Under the pieces are notes generated by a model. It was given only the letters and a program-made list of their open reading frames with translations. It was not told where the DNA came from and searched no databases. The position numbers were made by a program, and so were the translations under genes. This document shows, one piece after another, positions 6,815 to 13,188 of a stretch of 21,636 nucleotides of DNA. This stretch comes from a virus: positions 1 to 21,636 of IMG/VR virus record IMGVR_UViG_3300027793_001680. One strand, given 5' to 3'. Position 1 is the stretch's first letter. The number at the start of each line of letters is the position of its first letter.

Positions 6815-7380
6815 TGTTTATAAAATGGATAAAGGATAAAGTAATGAGTGGTATGAAACTTGGTTCGTTCTTTTGGTTTACAAATGGTGAAAAAGAATTA
6901 AGAGTTCTCAAGGAAGAAGCAGAGGCATTTGCGGAAGCAAATCCTGAATATCGTCGTGGTAAACTGAATACAGGACCTAGAAAAAAGGAAGTTGTTATGG
7001 AACAACCAAAAGAATATAACTATGAAGAAGACATGGCTCAACTAGGTCAAGCACCACGTTGGGTAGAAGCTGATGGTGTCAATAATAATGTATTGACAAT
7101 GAATAAACCAGTTGTAGAATCTAGACCGTTTCAACTAGGAGAAACAGTACCAGTAGGAACTCGTATTAGCACCAACATGTTCCTTGTAGAAGGAACTGTG
7201 CAAATGCGCCCAACACCTGGAAGCAATAGAACTCCTATTACAGCAGATCAACGTCGAATTGTTCTTGCCTCAAATATTGATGAAGCCATTCAGAAGTACG
7301 TAAATCATTTTGCAAGTCTAAATACTGCTTTAGAGACTTATGTAGTAGTAAATGCCGCAGCATCTGAGGCTATTGGTTAA
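6814..7380 (+). CDS. Phage protein of unknown function, 188 aa
   Basis: The ATG at 6814 overlaps the rlpA-like stop (TAATG). An internal ATG at 6844 has a better Shine-Dalgarno (AAAGGATAAAGTA), so the product may be 178 residues instead of 188. The N-terminal part is amphipathic and Lys/Trp-containing (WIKDKVMSGMKLGSFFWFTNGEKE), then helical (EEAEAFAEANPEYRRGK), then a linker. The C-terminal half has ETVPVGTRISTNMFLVEGTVQMRP (about 120-143) and a final helix. No known domain is recognised. Its co-directional place between the cell-wall enzyme and the glutaredoxin is not informative about function. Confidence 0.75.
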   Translation: MFIKWIKDKVMSGMKLGSFFWFTNGEKELRVLKEEAEAFAEANPEYRRGKLNTGPRKKEVVMEQPKEYNYEEDMAQLGQAPRWVEADGVNNNVLTMNKPVVESRPFQLGETVPVGTRISTNMFLVEGTVQMRPTPGSNRTPITADQRRIVLASNIDEAIQKYVNHFASLNTALETYVVVNAAASEAIG

Positions 7381-7526
7381 TGACTACACGTTTGGTATGT
7401 GGTGAACTTGAAGTTATGGTGATTCAAGATATGATGGATCTAGGTATGGATCCAGCAAATCCAGATCACGTGCAACAGTTCTGGGAAGATAGATTACCAC
7501 AAGAGGAAGTAAAAGATGCTAATTGA
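7380..7526 (+). CDS. Small acidic protein, 48 aa
   Basis: This frame starts with an ATG overlapping the upstream TAA (TAATG) and stops at 7524-7526, ten bases inside the glutaredoxin gene. It fills the only gap in this stretch. The 48-residue product is Met-rich and acidic (ELEVMVIQDMMDLGMDPANP, then FWEDRLPQEEVKD), probably a short helical protein. Both junctions match the overlap style of this arm, and the AGAGGAAGT near its end serves as the Shine-Dalgarno for glutaredoxin. The function is unknown. Confidence 0.65.
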   Translation: MTTRLVCGELEVMVIQDMMDLGMDPANPDHVQQFWEDRLPQEEVKDAN

Positions 7527-7773
7527 AATCTACACTAAGGATAACTGTGGATATTGTACTGCGGCTAAAAGTCTATTAGAGGATAATAAGATCAGTTTCA
7601 AAGAATATAAACTAAATGCTGATTTTACTCGTGAGATGGTGAAGGAAAAGTATCCATCTGCCACCAGTTATCCTGTAATAGTGGTTGACGGATACTACAT
7701 TGGTGGTTATAATGAGGTGAGACCTCTTGTTGAAGAACATAAACTTACCACTCAAAAATACCTAGCAGGATAA
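7516..7773 (+). CDS. Glutaredoxin (NrdC/GrxC-type electron donor)
   Basis: This 85-residue protein is a complete single-domain glutaredoxin with thioredoxin fold. The dithiol active site is C11-G-Y-C14 near the N-terminal end of the first helix, the cis-proline loop is SYPVI (P53), and the glutathione/substrate-binding GGYN is at 63-66. It would reduce the C-terminal CxxC of the phage NrdA using host glutathione, completing the class I reductase system, much as T4 NrdC does. It overlaps the preceding small gene by eleven bases and uses AGAGGAAGT as Shine-Dalgarno. Codon use is AT-rich like its neighbours. Confidence 0.94.
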   Translation: MLIEIYTKDNCGYCTAAKSLLEDNKISFKEYKLNADFTREMVKEKYPSATSYPVIVVDGYYIGGYNEVRPLVEEHKLTTQKYLAG

Positions 7774-7787
7774 AGGAATAATATATT

Positions 7788-8063
7788 ATGTTTCAGCGTG
7801 ATACAGTACTCAAGGATCTTCGGAATAATGTTCTAGAAGTGACCTTTACAAAGGTAAATGGTGAAGAACGCCAGATGCGTTGCACACTTCTACCAAAGTT
7901 TCTACCAGAATCCTATCGTGAAAGTGTAGAAGAACAGACCAGTGAAAAGTCCTTTCATCGTGATAATCCAGATGTGATTGCCTGTTGGGATATTACTAAG
8001 GGTGGTTGGCGCTCTTTCCGGATCGACTCCATTATCTACACTCAAGTTATCGACTCTTATTAA
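7788..8063 (+). CDS. WYL_2/SH3 beta-barrel-like protein, 91 aa
   Basis: The 91-residue sequence follows the pattern of the small SH3-barrel (WYL_2, formerly DUF2693) proteins common in T4-like phages: a helix, LEVTFTKVNGEERQMRCTLLPKFLPE (about 16-41), a variable loop, then VIACWDITKGGWRSFRIDSI (64-83). In the family, the two halves form an Sm-like barrel suggested to bind nucleic acid or ligands; no activity is established. The start follows AAAGGAATAATATT. The spacing to glutaredoxin upstream and the SpeD-like gene downstream is short, suggesting one transcript. Confidence 0.85.
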   Translation: MFQRDTVLKDLRNNVLEVTFTKVNGEERQMRCTLLPKFLPESYRESVEEQTSEKSFHRDNPDVIACWDITKGGWRSFRIDSIIYTQVIDSY

Positions 8064-8073
8064 GGAAAAATAA

Positions 8074-8445
8074 ATGACAGAAATCAAGAGCTGGGGTTAT
8101 CATCTAATGCTTGATGCCTCTGGATGTGACCATGAAAAGATTACATCCTATAATAATATTTTTGCTTTTGCTACTCAGCTAGTAAAAGATATTGATATGA
8201 TTGCTTATGGCGATCCACAGATTGTGAACTTCGGTTCTGGTGATAAGTCCGGATATACTCTAATTCAGCTTATTGAAACCAGTAATATTGCTTGTCATTT
8301 TGTAAATGAAATAGACACTATGTATCTTGATGTTTTCTCTTGTAAGAACTTTGATCAAAAAGTTGTTGAAGATCTAGTGGTTAAATACTTTGGTGCTAAA
8401 AGAGCTCGTAAGTCTTTCACACTAAGGCAAGCCCCAACTGAATAA
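8074..8445 (+). CDS. S-adenosylmethionine decarboxylase-like pyruvoyl proenzyme, 123 aa
   Basis: The length and pattern match bacterial class 1B SpeD proenzymes, which self-cleave at a serine to form a pyruvoyl group and decarboxylate AdoMet for spermidine synthesis. Seen here: WGYHLMLDASGCD (7-19), FGSGDKSGYTLIQLIETSN (53-71) and a core ending LDVFSC (85-90). S70, H75 and C90 have exactly the spacing of Ser63, His68 and Cys83 of the Thermotoga enzyme, and E79 is also kept. The residue before the serine, normally Glu, is Thr69, and the residue after it, normally His, is Asn71. Processing may therefore be altered, or the substrate different. The ATG follows AAGGAAAAATAA. No spermidine synthase is in the window. 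Confidence 0.82.
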   Translation: MTEIKSWGYHLMLDASGCDHEKITSYNNIFAFATQLVKDIDMIAYGDPQIVNFGSGDKSGYTLIQLIETSNIACHFVNEIDTMYLDVFSCKNFDQKVVEDLVVKYFGAKRARKSFTLRQAPTE

Positions 8446-8867
8446 TGAAAGATAATAATATTATTGGCTTCACTTGTGGAGCGTTTGATCTTCTTCACCC
8501 AGGGCATCTATCATTTCTAGAACGCTGTAAAAAAGAATGTGATGATCTTTGGGTCGGTTTACATACCGACCCAACTCTGGATCGACCAGAGACTAAAGAA
8601 AAACCTGTTCAGTCAATGTTTGAAAGATTTATTCAGATCAATACTTTAGGTTTTGTGTCGTCCATAATTCCCTATGATACAGAACTTGATCTAGAAAATA
8701 TGATGGCTATTCTTCCAATCAAGAAGCGCTTTGTTGGATCTGAATATAGTGGCACTAGACTTACTGGTCAAGATATTTGTGACCACAGGAAGATCCAGAT
8801 CGTGTTTATTGACAGACTACATAACTATAGTTCTACAGAACTTAGAACCAGGATTCGAGGATATTAA
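8445..8867 (+). CDS. HxGH nucleotidyltransferase (cytidylyltransferase-like), 140 aa
   Basis: A single cytidylyltransferase-fold domain is seen: GFTCGAFDLLHPGHLSFLE (8-26) with the nucleotide-binding HPGH at 18-21, the VGLHTDP segment (37-43), KPVQSMFER (53-61), and the C-terminal YSSTELRTRI (128-137), equivalent to the ISST..R.RI motif. Relatives transfer CMP, AMP or GMP onto glycerol-phosphate, ethanolamine-phosphate or heptose-phosphate (TagD, HldE C-terminal domain). The neighbouring GmhA-type isomerase makes a sugar-nucleotide role the better guess, but substrate choice cannot be read from sequence alone. The ATG overlaps the SpeD-like stop (TAATG). Confidence 0.9.
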   Translation: MKDNNIIGFTCGAFDLLHPGHLSFLERCKKECDDLWVGLHTDPTLDRPETKEKPVQSMFERFIQINTLGFVSSIIPYDTELDLENMMAILPIKKRFVGSEYSGTRLTGQDICDHRKIQIVFIDRLHNYSSTELRTRIRGY

Positions 8868-8870
8868 AGT

Positions 8871-9566
8871 ATGGGTGTTATTCGATTTAATGATGAAGAA
8901 GTATTCGGTACTGATTCTCAAGAATATGAGATTCTACATCGGGCCGCAATGGCTATTAAAGGTGTAGAAGGCGCCATTGTAGAGATTGGCACTCGACGTG
9001 GTGGATCCGCAAAGCTTATTATTGATACTCTAGTCCATAATCAAGATACCAACCGTTCAATGTTCTGCATTGATCCATATGGTAATATTGAGATCGAATG
9101 CACTAATAAGAATATCACATATCATATTCCACAAGTAAAGACTGAAGGCGATCCAGAATCCACTGAGATTACTAAGCCTCTACGATTTGATTACACAAAT
9201 GATATGAGAAACAGGATCATTCCTTCTCTCTATTATTATGCTTATTCTAAAGGTCTAAACTTTACTTTCTTTTGTATGGAAGATAATGAGTTTGTCAAAC
9301 GCTTTTCTGATGGTGTTCCAGTCTATAATGACTTCAAGAAACTAGAAAACACTTATGCATTAGTATTTTTTGATGGTCCACATCATAATGAAGCCGTTGA
9401 TCTTGAAACAAACTTCTTTGTTGAACGAGCTACAATCGGCACAGTTTTTGTTGCAGATGATATCTGGATGTATGACCATGAACGATTTGAAAAGATTGTT
9501 TTCAGTCATGGTTTTGAGATTCTAGAAAAGGGTAATGTCAAGGCATCTTATAGAAAGACTAAATAA
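8871..9566 (+). CDS. Class I SAM-dependent methyltransferase-like protein, 231 aa
   Basis: The 231-residue sequence shows a Rossmann-type methyltransferase of the TylF/class-24 style. Motif I is VEIGTRRGGSAKLI (37-50), the acidic end of strand 2 is in FCIDPYG (65-71), and later come LVFFDGPHHNEAVDLET (164-180) with a possible metal-binding Asp, and VFVADDIW (192-199). Members methylate sugars or small molecules, and several sit in glycan gene clusters. Here it is flanked by a nucleotidyltransferase and a SIS isomerase, so sugar O-methylation is plausible. It starts three bases after the previous stop and overlaps the next ATG by one base. Confidence 0.8.
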   Translation: MGVIRFNDEEVFGTDSQEYEILHRAAMAIKGVEGAIVEIGTRRGGSAKLIIDTLVHNQDTNRSMFCIDPYGNIEIECTNKNITYHIPQVKTEGDPESTEITKPLRFDYTNDMRNRIIPSLYYYAYSKGLNFTFFCMEDNEFVKRFSDGVPVYNDFKKLENTYALVFFDGPHHNEAVDLETNFFVERATIGTVFVADDIWMYDHERFEKIVFSHGFEILEKGNVKASYRKTK

Positions 9567-10150
9567 TGAGTCACGTTGAAAACTTTTTAATCCTAGCAAG
9601 TACTACAGCTAATCTAATCCATACGACCGACATTGAAGATATCATTCAAGATCTTATTGAAGTTCGAGATAATGGTGGTAGAGTCTTTGTTCTAGGTGCT
9701 GGTGGTTCTGCCGCTAATGCATCCCACATGGTAAATGATCTTCGTAAGCTTTGTAATATTGAAGCTTATTGCCCTACTGATAATGTTTCGGAACTTACAG
9801 CTCGAGTCAATGATGAAGGTTGGGAAAGTTTCTTTGTTAAATGGCTAGCTGTTTCCAAGTTTAATAGTAAAGATGCTCTATTCATTCTGTCAGTTGGCGG
9901 TGGTGATGCTGAAAGAAAGATCTCTGTAAATCTAATCCGAGCTACTGATTATGCTCATGTACATGGCGGTAGAGTCATGGCTATTGTAGGTAAGCAAAAT
10001 GGATATGTTGCTAGATATGCTGAATCCTGCTGCGTGATTCCAGAATCCGAGCCAAGTCTAGTGACTCCAATGAGCGAAGCATTCCAGGGTATTGTCTGGC
10101 ATTGCATTGTTTCTCATCCACTTCTACAAGTTCAAAAAACCACATGGTAA
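9566..10150 (+). CDS. SIS-domain sugar isomerase, GmhA (phosphoheptose isomerase)-like, 194 aa
   Basis: The protein is one SIS domain of GmhA length. It has VFVLGAGGSAANASHMVND (40-58), matching the phosphate-binding GNGGSAADAxHF segment of sedoheptulose-7-phosphate isomerases with Asn replaced by Ala in the first loop, then ELTARVNDEGWES (76-88), the second SIS loop LSVGGGD, and the C-terminal EAFQGIVWHCIVSHPLL. GmhA converts sedoheptulose 7-phosphate to D-glycero-D-manno-heptose 7-phosphate, the first step of ADP- or GDP-heptose synthesis. A dedicated heptose kinase is not seen in this window. It overlaps the upstream gene by one base (TAATG). Confidence 0.88.
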   Translation: MSHVENFLILASTTANLIHTTDIEDIIQDLIEVRDNGGRVFVLGAGGSAANASHMVNDLRKLCNIEAYCPTDNVSELTARVNDEGWESFFVKWLAVSKFNSKDALFILSVGGGDAERKISVNLIRATDYAHVHGGRVMAIVGKQNGYVARYAESCCVIPESEPSLVTPMSEAFQGIVWHCIVSHPLLQVQKTTW

Positions 10151-10167
10151 AATAGGATATATAATTA

Positions 10168-11166
10168 ATGTTTGAAGAAAATGAAATCTCCAAAAATGCC
10201 AATGGTGGCACAGAGATCGCTAAGAGAAAACTAGCATCTATTATTGATCCATCACTATTAGAACATTTTCAAATTATCTCTTCTCGTGTAAGAGAATTAA
10301 ATGAAGATAAGATTAGAATACTTTGGCATCATGATTTACCAAATGATCCTGAATCAGCTAAACTGAAAGATAAAAGCTTTCAGGATAAATTTCATAAGTT
10401 TGTGTATATCTCAAACTGGCAAATGAATCAATATCATTCTTTTTATGGAATCCCTTATGACACTAAATCTATTGTTCTTGAGCACGGTATTGAACCTGCT
10501 GATCCAATAGCACGATGGTCACACGGTGATGGAAAGATCCGTCTAGTCTATACATCAACTCCACAACGTGGTCTGGATATTCTAGTCTCTGTCTTTCAAT
10601 ATCTAGCAGAGAAATATGATGATATCCATTTAGATGTATTTTCTAGTTTTAAGATCTATGGTTGGGAAGATGCTGATAAGCAATATGAACCTCTATACGA
10701 ACAAATCAGAAATCATCCTCAGATGACTTATCATGGTTTTGTTCCCAATGAACAACTTAAACATCATCTAAACTCATGTGATATTTTTGCTTATCCATCA
10801 ATCTGGATGGAGACTAGTTGCCGTGCTATGCTTGAAGCTATGTCTGCTCAGTTAGTTTGTGTTCATCCAAACTACGGTGCTCTAGCCGAAACTTCTGGTG
10901 CATTAAATGTCATGTATCAAGGTACACTAGATAAAGTAGAACATTCAAATATTTTTGCTTCACATCTAGAAGCCGCAATCCAGTTTGTTCGTGATAAAAA
11001 CCATAAAGAAATGGTGCAATTCAATAAGGTTTATGTTGACAGCCGTTATTCTCTTGATAGAATCAAGAGGCAATGGGAGGTCATGCTTACTGATCTATTA
11101 AAGAAATATCCCACTGAAGAAAGTCGCCAATTCCCGAAACAACAATTTGTGTATAGAACTTCATGA
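10168..11166 (+). CDS. GT4-family (group 1) glycosyltransferase, 332 aa
   Basis: The sequence has GT-B organisation. The N-terminal NANGGTEIAKRKL (10-22) is the glycine-rich start of the acceptor domain, although it is shorter than in most GT4 enzymes. LEHGIEP (104-110) and IRLVYTSTPQRGLDILV (124-140) begin the nucleotide-sugar domain, and the signature EX7E is E215/E223 within YPSIWMETSCRAMLEAM. Such enzymes retain sugar configuration and use NDP-sugars. The adjacent isomerase and nucleotidyltransferase suggest the donor could be a nucleotide heptose; the acceptor (DNA, phage protein or host glycan) is unknown. The start follows AGGATATATAATTA. It is the last gene before a strong promoter. 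Confidence 0.9.
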   Translation: MFEENEISKNANGGTEIAKRKLASIIDPSLLEHFQIISSRVRELNEDKIRILWHHDLPNDPESAKLKDKSFQDKFHKFVYISNWQMNQYHSFYGIPYDTKSIVLEHGIEPADPIARWSHGDGKIRLVYTSTPQRGLDILVSVFQYLAEKYDDIHLDVFSSFKIYGWEDADKQYEPLYEQIRNHPQMTYHGFVPNEQLKHHLNSCDIFAYPSIWMETSCRAMLEAMSAQLVCVHPNYGALAETSGALNVMYQGTLDKVEHSNIFASHLEAAIQFVRDKNHKEMVQFNKVYVDSRYSLDRIKRQWEVMLTDLLKKYPTEESRQFPKQQFVYRTS

Positions 11167-11195
11167 TTGACAACATATGAGAAGTGTGGTATATT
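11167..11195 (+). promoter_or_regulatory. Strong sigma70-like promoter TTGACA-N17-TATATT
   Basis: TTGACA (11167-11172), a 17-bp spacer and TATATT (11190-11195) directly follow the glycosyltransferase stop. This is the only near-consensus intergenic promoter seen in the left arm. The -10 ends five bases before the ATG at 11201, so the transcript would begin at or next to the start codon, leaving no room for a Shine-Dalgarno. Confidence 0.75.
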
Positions 11196-11200
11196 AAACT

Positions 11201-11578
11201 ATGACTCAAGCCAATAATGTTGTCCTATTTCCTACTCGGAATAATAAGTACAATGGACCTCAAACCATTGAGGAAGTTGATGAGTCGATGGATATGGTAA
11301 AACAGTTCCATATTCAGGAAACTATCGAGACTATTATACCATCACTTTTTGACCAGCTACATGTAGCTGGATTTCAACCAGATGAAGATGATGACGATAT
11401 TCTTAAGCATTCAGCAATGGTAGTAGAATCAATCCGTTCTCTACTTTGCATGCTCAAAGGTATTGACCATCCACTTCAACTGATTGCGGATAATCTTTTT
11501 ATTCAAACTTCTGATGGACTAGCAGTTTCCGATAAAGTTAAAATCATTATCACTCCAAAAGAAGGAAAGGGTGAATAA
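11201..11578 (+). CDS. Acidic phage protein of unknown function, 125 aa
   Basis: This 125-residue frame begins with the first ATG after the promoter at 11167-11195 and may be translated from a leaderless transcript. The next in-frame methionines lie about 29 codons in. After VVLFPTRNN near the N-terminus, the protein is helical (EEVDESMDMVKQFHIQETIETII), has an Asp-rich loop (DEDDDDI, near 61-67) and ends in a beta-like segment (VSDKVKIIITPKE). Small phage proteins with an N-terminal VVxFP motif occur in T4-like cyanophages, but their role is unknown to me. It lies directly upstream of the split RNase H gene. Confidence 0.8.
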   Translation: MTQANNVVLFPTRNNKYNGPQTIEEVDESMDMVKQFHIQETIETIIPSLFDQLHVAGFQPDEDDDDILKHSAMVVESIRSLLCMLKGIDHPLQLIADNLFIQTSDGLAVSDKVKIIITPKEGKGE

Positions 11579-11583
11579 CCCTT
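11561..11583 (+). promoter_or_regulatory. Shine-Dalgarno followed by a bridging hairpin before rnh
   Basis: GAAGGA (11561-11566) is too far (23 bases) from the ATG at 11590 to act directly. Between them AAGGGT (11567-11572) pairs with ACCCTT (11578-11583) around a GAATA loop. Folding leaves six A residues between stem and ATG, an ideal effective spacing. T4 genes 25 and 38 are known to use such a hairpin to bring a distant Shine-Dalgarno to the start. The upstream gene's stop lies in the loop and arm. Confidence 0.55.
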
Positions 11584-11589
11584 AAAAAA

Positions 11590-12093
11590 ATGCTTATCAT
11601 TGATTTTTCCCAGGTGATGCTTTCCAATATCATGGTTCAGATTGGTAATCATACCAATGCTCAACTAGATGAAAATATGGTAAGACATATGGTATTAAAT
11701 TCAATCCGTATGTACAAGACCAAGTTTGGTCCAGAATATGGTGAAGTTATTATTGCATGTGACGCCACAAACTACTGGCGCCGCACACTCTTTCCTTATT
11801 ACAAGGCTAATCGTAAGAAGTCACAGGCTGCTTCCGAACTAGACTGGAAAGCAATCTTTGAATGTCTCAACAAGATTCGTGATGAACTTCTGACGGTATT
11901 TCCATATCGTGTCATTCGAGTGGATACAGCAGAAGCCGATGATATCATCGGCACACTTGCCAAGGAGTTTGGTAATACTTCAGAGAAGCTTCTAATCATC
12001 TCGGGCGACAAGGACATGGTACAATTAATGGTTTATGATAATGTAACCATTTATCAACCAGTAAAAAATGTCTTAATCAAGAGGAAAGATTGA
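11590..12093 (+). CDS. rnh: T4-type RNase H/5'-3' exonuclease, N-terminal part (gene split by insertion)
   Basis: This is the N-terminal (PIN/FEN catalytic) half of a T4 RNase H-like exonuclease, which removes RNA primers and flaps from lagging-strand DNA. Metal-site residues are D5 in IIDFSQ, D58 in ACDATNYWRR, E115/D117/D118 in AEADDIIGTLA, and D140/D142 in ISGDKD. Homology to T4 RNase H runs to about VTIYQPVKN (152-160). The last seven residues (VLIKRKD) come from inserted DNA and end at a stop 24 bases into the insertion. The remaining part of the enzyme is encoded from 12783. Whether the two halves assemble or the gene is dead is unresolved; both frames are intact, which favours function. 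Confidence 0.88.
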   Translation: MLIIDFSQVMLSNIMVQIGNHTNAQLDENMVRHMVLNSIRMYKTKFGPEYGEVIIACDATNYWRRTLFPYYKANRKKSQAASELDWKAIFECLNKIRDELLTVFPYRVIRVDTAEADDIIGTLAKEFGNTSEKLLIISGDKDMVQLMVYDNVTIYQPVKNVLIKRKD

Positions 12094-12720
12094 CCAACCA
12101 GTTGTATTTTCTCTTCTTTCTTTGTGCACAAGTTTGGTTGCCTTAATGCTTATTGATCCTATGGTACCGCCGTTATTTTCATTTAAACATCTATATAAAG
12201 TTTTAAAACTTATATTTTTCTCTTCACAAAAAGAAACAAGAGTACCATGAATAAAATATTCTTTGCCATTAGGATCAATAAGTTTTACTTTTCTTGCATG
12301 TACATTACCAGCACCGCTATGTCTTTTCTTCATGGCAAGCTTATGATTTTCAACTTGTAGAGGGTTAAACCATTCTTCCATTTTCTTATTTTTTCGATGA
12401 TAACCTGGATTATCTTCCCCATGATATACAGGGAACTTTCCACCACCTTCACATATATTATAACCATCTTCTATAGTATTAAATAACTTAATAAAATGAT
12501 TTTCCATAACTTTCAATGTATATTCAGAATCATCATTTTCATATAATATTTCTTTTTCAATATTTTCAAATCCATATTTTCTAATAGCACAATGAAGTTT
12601 TGTTTTACCACCATTTAAAGCACTATAATGATGATCATGCCATCTTTTATTTACGCTATTTACTGTAAATCCTACATATTTTTTGCCATTGGGAAATGTT
12701 AATGCATATATAAAAGCCAT
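12073..12720 (-). CDS. GIY-YIG homing endonuclease inserted in rnh, 215 aa
   Basis: The N-terminal catalytic domain reads FIYALTFPNGKKYVGFT (3-19), with the GIY-equivalent IY and YVG, R26 in NKRWHDHH, the metal-binding E73 in VMENHFIKLF, and GYNICEGGG (86-94). A short NUMOD3-like linker follows (GEDNPGYHRK, near 100-109). The C-terminal half holds a DNA-recognition module: KLIDPNGKEYFIHG, then a helix-turn-helix-like stretch (FCEEKNISFKTLYRCL), ending with NTTGWSI, as in several phage GIY-YIG homing enzymes. It lies antisense within the rnh gene, so it probably cuts intact rnh alleles and spreads by repair. Its 3' end overlaps the N-terminal rnh frame by 21 bases. A Shine-Dalgarno AAAGG lies 10 bases upstream. 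Confidence 0.92.
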   Translation of the reverse strand: MAFIYALTFPNGKKYVGFTVNSVNKRWHDHHYSALNGGKTKLHCAIRKYGFENIEKEILYENDDSEYTLKVMENHFIKLFNTIEDGYNICEGGGKFPVYHGEDNPGYHRKNKKMEEWFNPLQVENHKLAMKKRHSGAGNVHARKVKLIDPNGKEYFIHGTLVSFCEEKNISFKTLYRCLNENNGGTIGSISIKATKLVHKERRENTTGWSIFPLD

Positions 12721-12750
12721 TTTATTATACCTTTAAGTTGTTATATTTGT

Positions 12751-12764
12751 TATTTATATTTATA
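12751..12764 (-). promoter_or_regulatory. Two overlapping T4-late promoter octamers (TATAAATA) on the minus strand
   Basis: On the minus strand the sequence TATAAATATAAATA contains two exact copies of the T4 late promoter octamer sharing two bases (forward TATTTATA at 12751-12758 and 12757-12764). The downstream copy would start transcription near 12745, about 25 bases before the endonuclease ATG and ahead of its AAAGG. The region is AT-rich, so chance is possible, but the position is right. Confidence 0.5.
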
Positions 12765-12782
12765 AGGATTTCCACCAAAATC

Positions 12783-13175
12783 ATGCGCTACACAACAAAA
12801 TATATTACTAAATCGGAAGCAGAAAAGTTCCTTAAGGAACATATCATTAAGGGTGATTCTGGTGATGGTATTCCAAACTTCCTATCAGATGATAACTGTC
12901 TTGTGGTTGGTACTCGCCAGAAGCCAGTAACACAAAAGAAACTGGATGAATACCTCAAGAAGAATCCAGAGGAGTTTTGCCAGACTCTTACTCAACTTCG
13001 TAACTATAAGCGTAATCAGCAGCTTATTGATCTATCTAAGATTCCAGAAACTGTAATGGAATCCATTATGGTAGAATATAATGCTCAGGCTAATAAAAAA
13101 GCACCAGAGCTAATGAACTATTTCATCCAACACAAACTCAAGAATCTAATGGAACACATCAATGAATATGTTTGA
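12783..13175 (+). CDS. rnh: T4-type RNase H/5'-3' exonuclease, C-terminal part (gene split by insertion)
   Basis: This 130-residue frame continues the T4 RNase H-like protein. FLKEHIIKGDSGDGIPNFLSDD (16-37) matches the helix-hairpin-helix region of FEN/5' nucleases with the conserved GDxGDGIPN; D25 or D28 would be a remaining metal ligand. The rest is helical and ends HKLKNLMEHINEY, like the T4 tail (KLTNSINEF). The frame stays open upstream to about 12738, but those residues come from the insertion. ATG 12783 is the first ATG; AAGGA lies 14 bases before it, which is long. Separate translation could give a partner for the N-terminal half. Confidence 0.85.
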   Translation: MRYTTKYITKSEAEKFLKEHIIKGDSGDGIPNFLSDDNCLVVGTRQKPVTQKKLDEYLKKNPEEFCQTLTQLRNYKRNQQLIDLSKIPETVMESIMVEYNAQANKKAPELMNYFIQHKLKNLMEHINEYV

Positions 13176-13188
13176 GGAAAAAGTCTAA

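Larger units (their letters stand above)
12070..12782. mobile_element. Antisense homing-endonuclease insertion splitting rnh
   Basis: About 713 bp separate the T4 RNase H-like N-terminal and C-terminal coding parts. The segment is almost filled by a minus-strand GIY-YIG endonuclease gene (12073-12720) plus its promoter/leader. The exact edges are uncertain by a few bases, because AAAAATG at the left edge and AAATCATG at the right edge are alike. The DNA is more AT-rich than its surroundings. There is too little non-coding sequence for a group I intron core unless it overlaps the antisense gene. Confidence 0.75.

Noticed and set aside
8807-8835. TTGACA with TATAG downstream inside the nucleotidyltransferase gene
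   Set aside because: The -10 is poor, the position is within the conserved C-terminal motif, and the next gene is already coupled.
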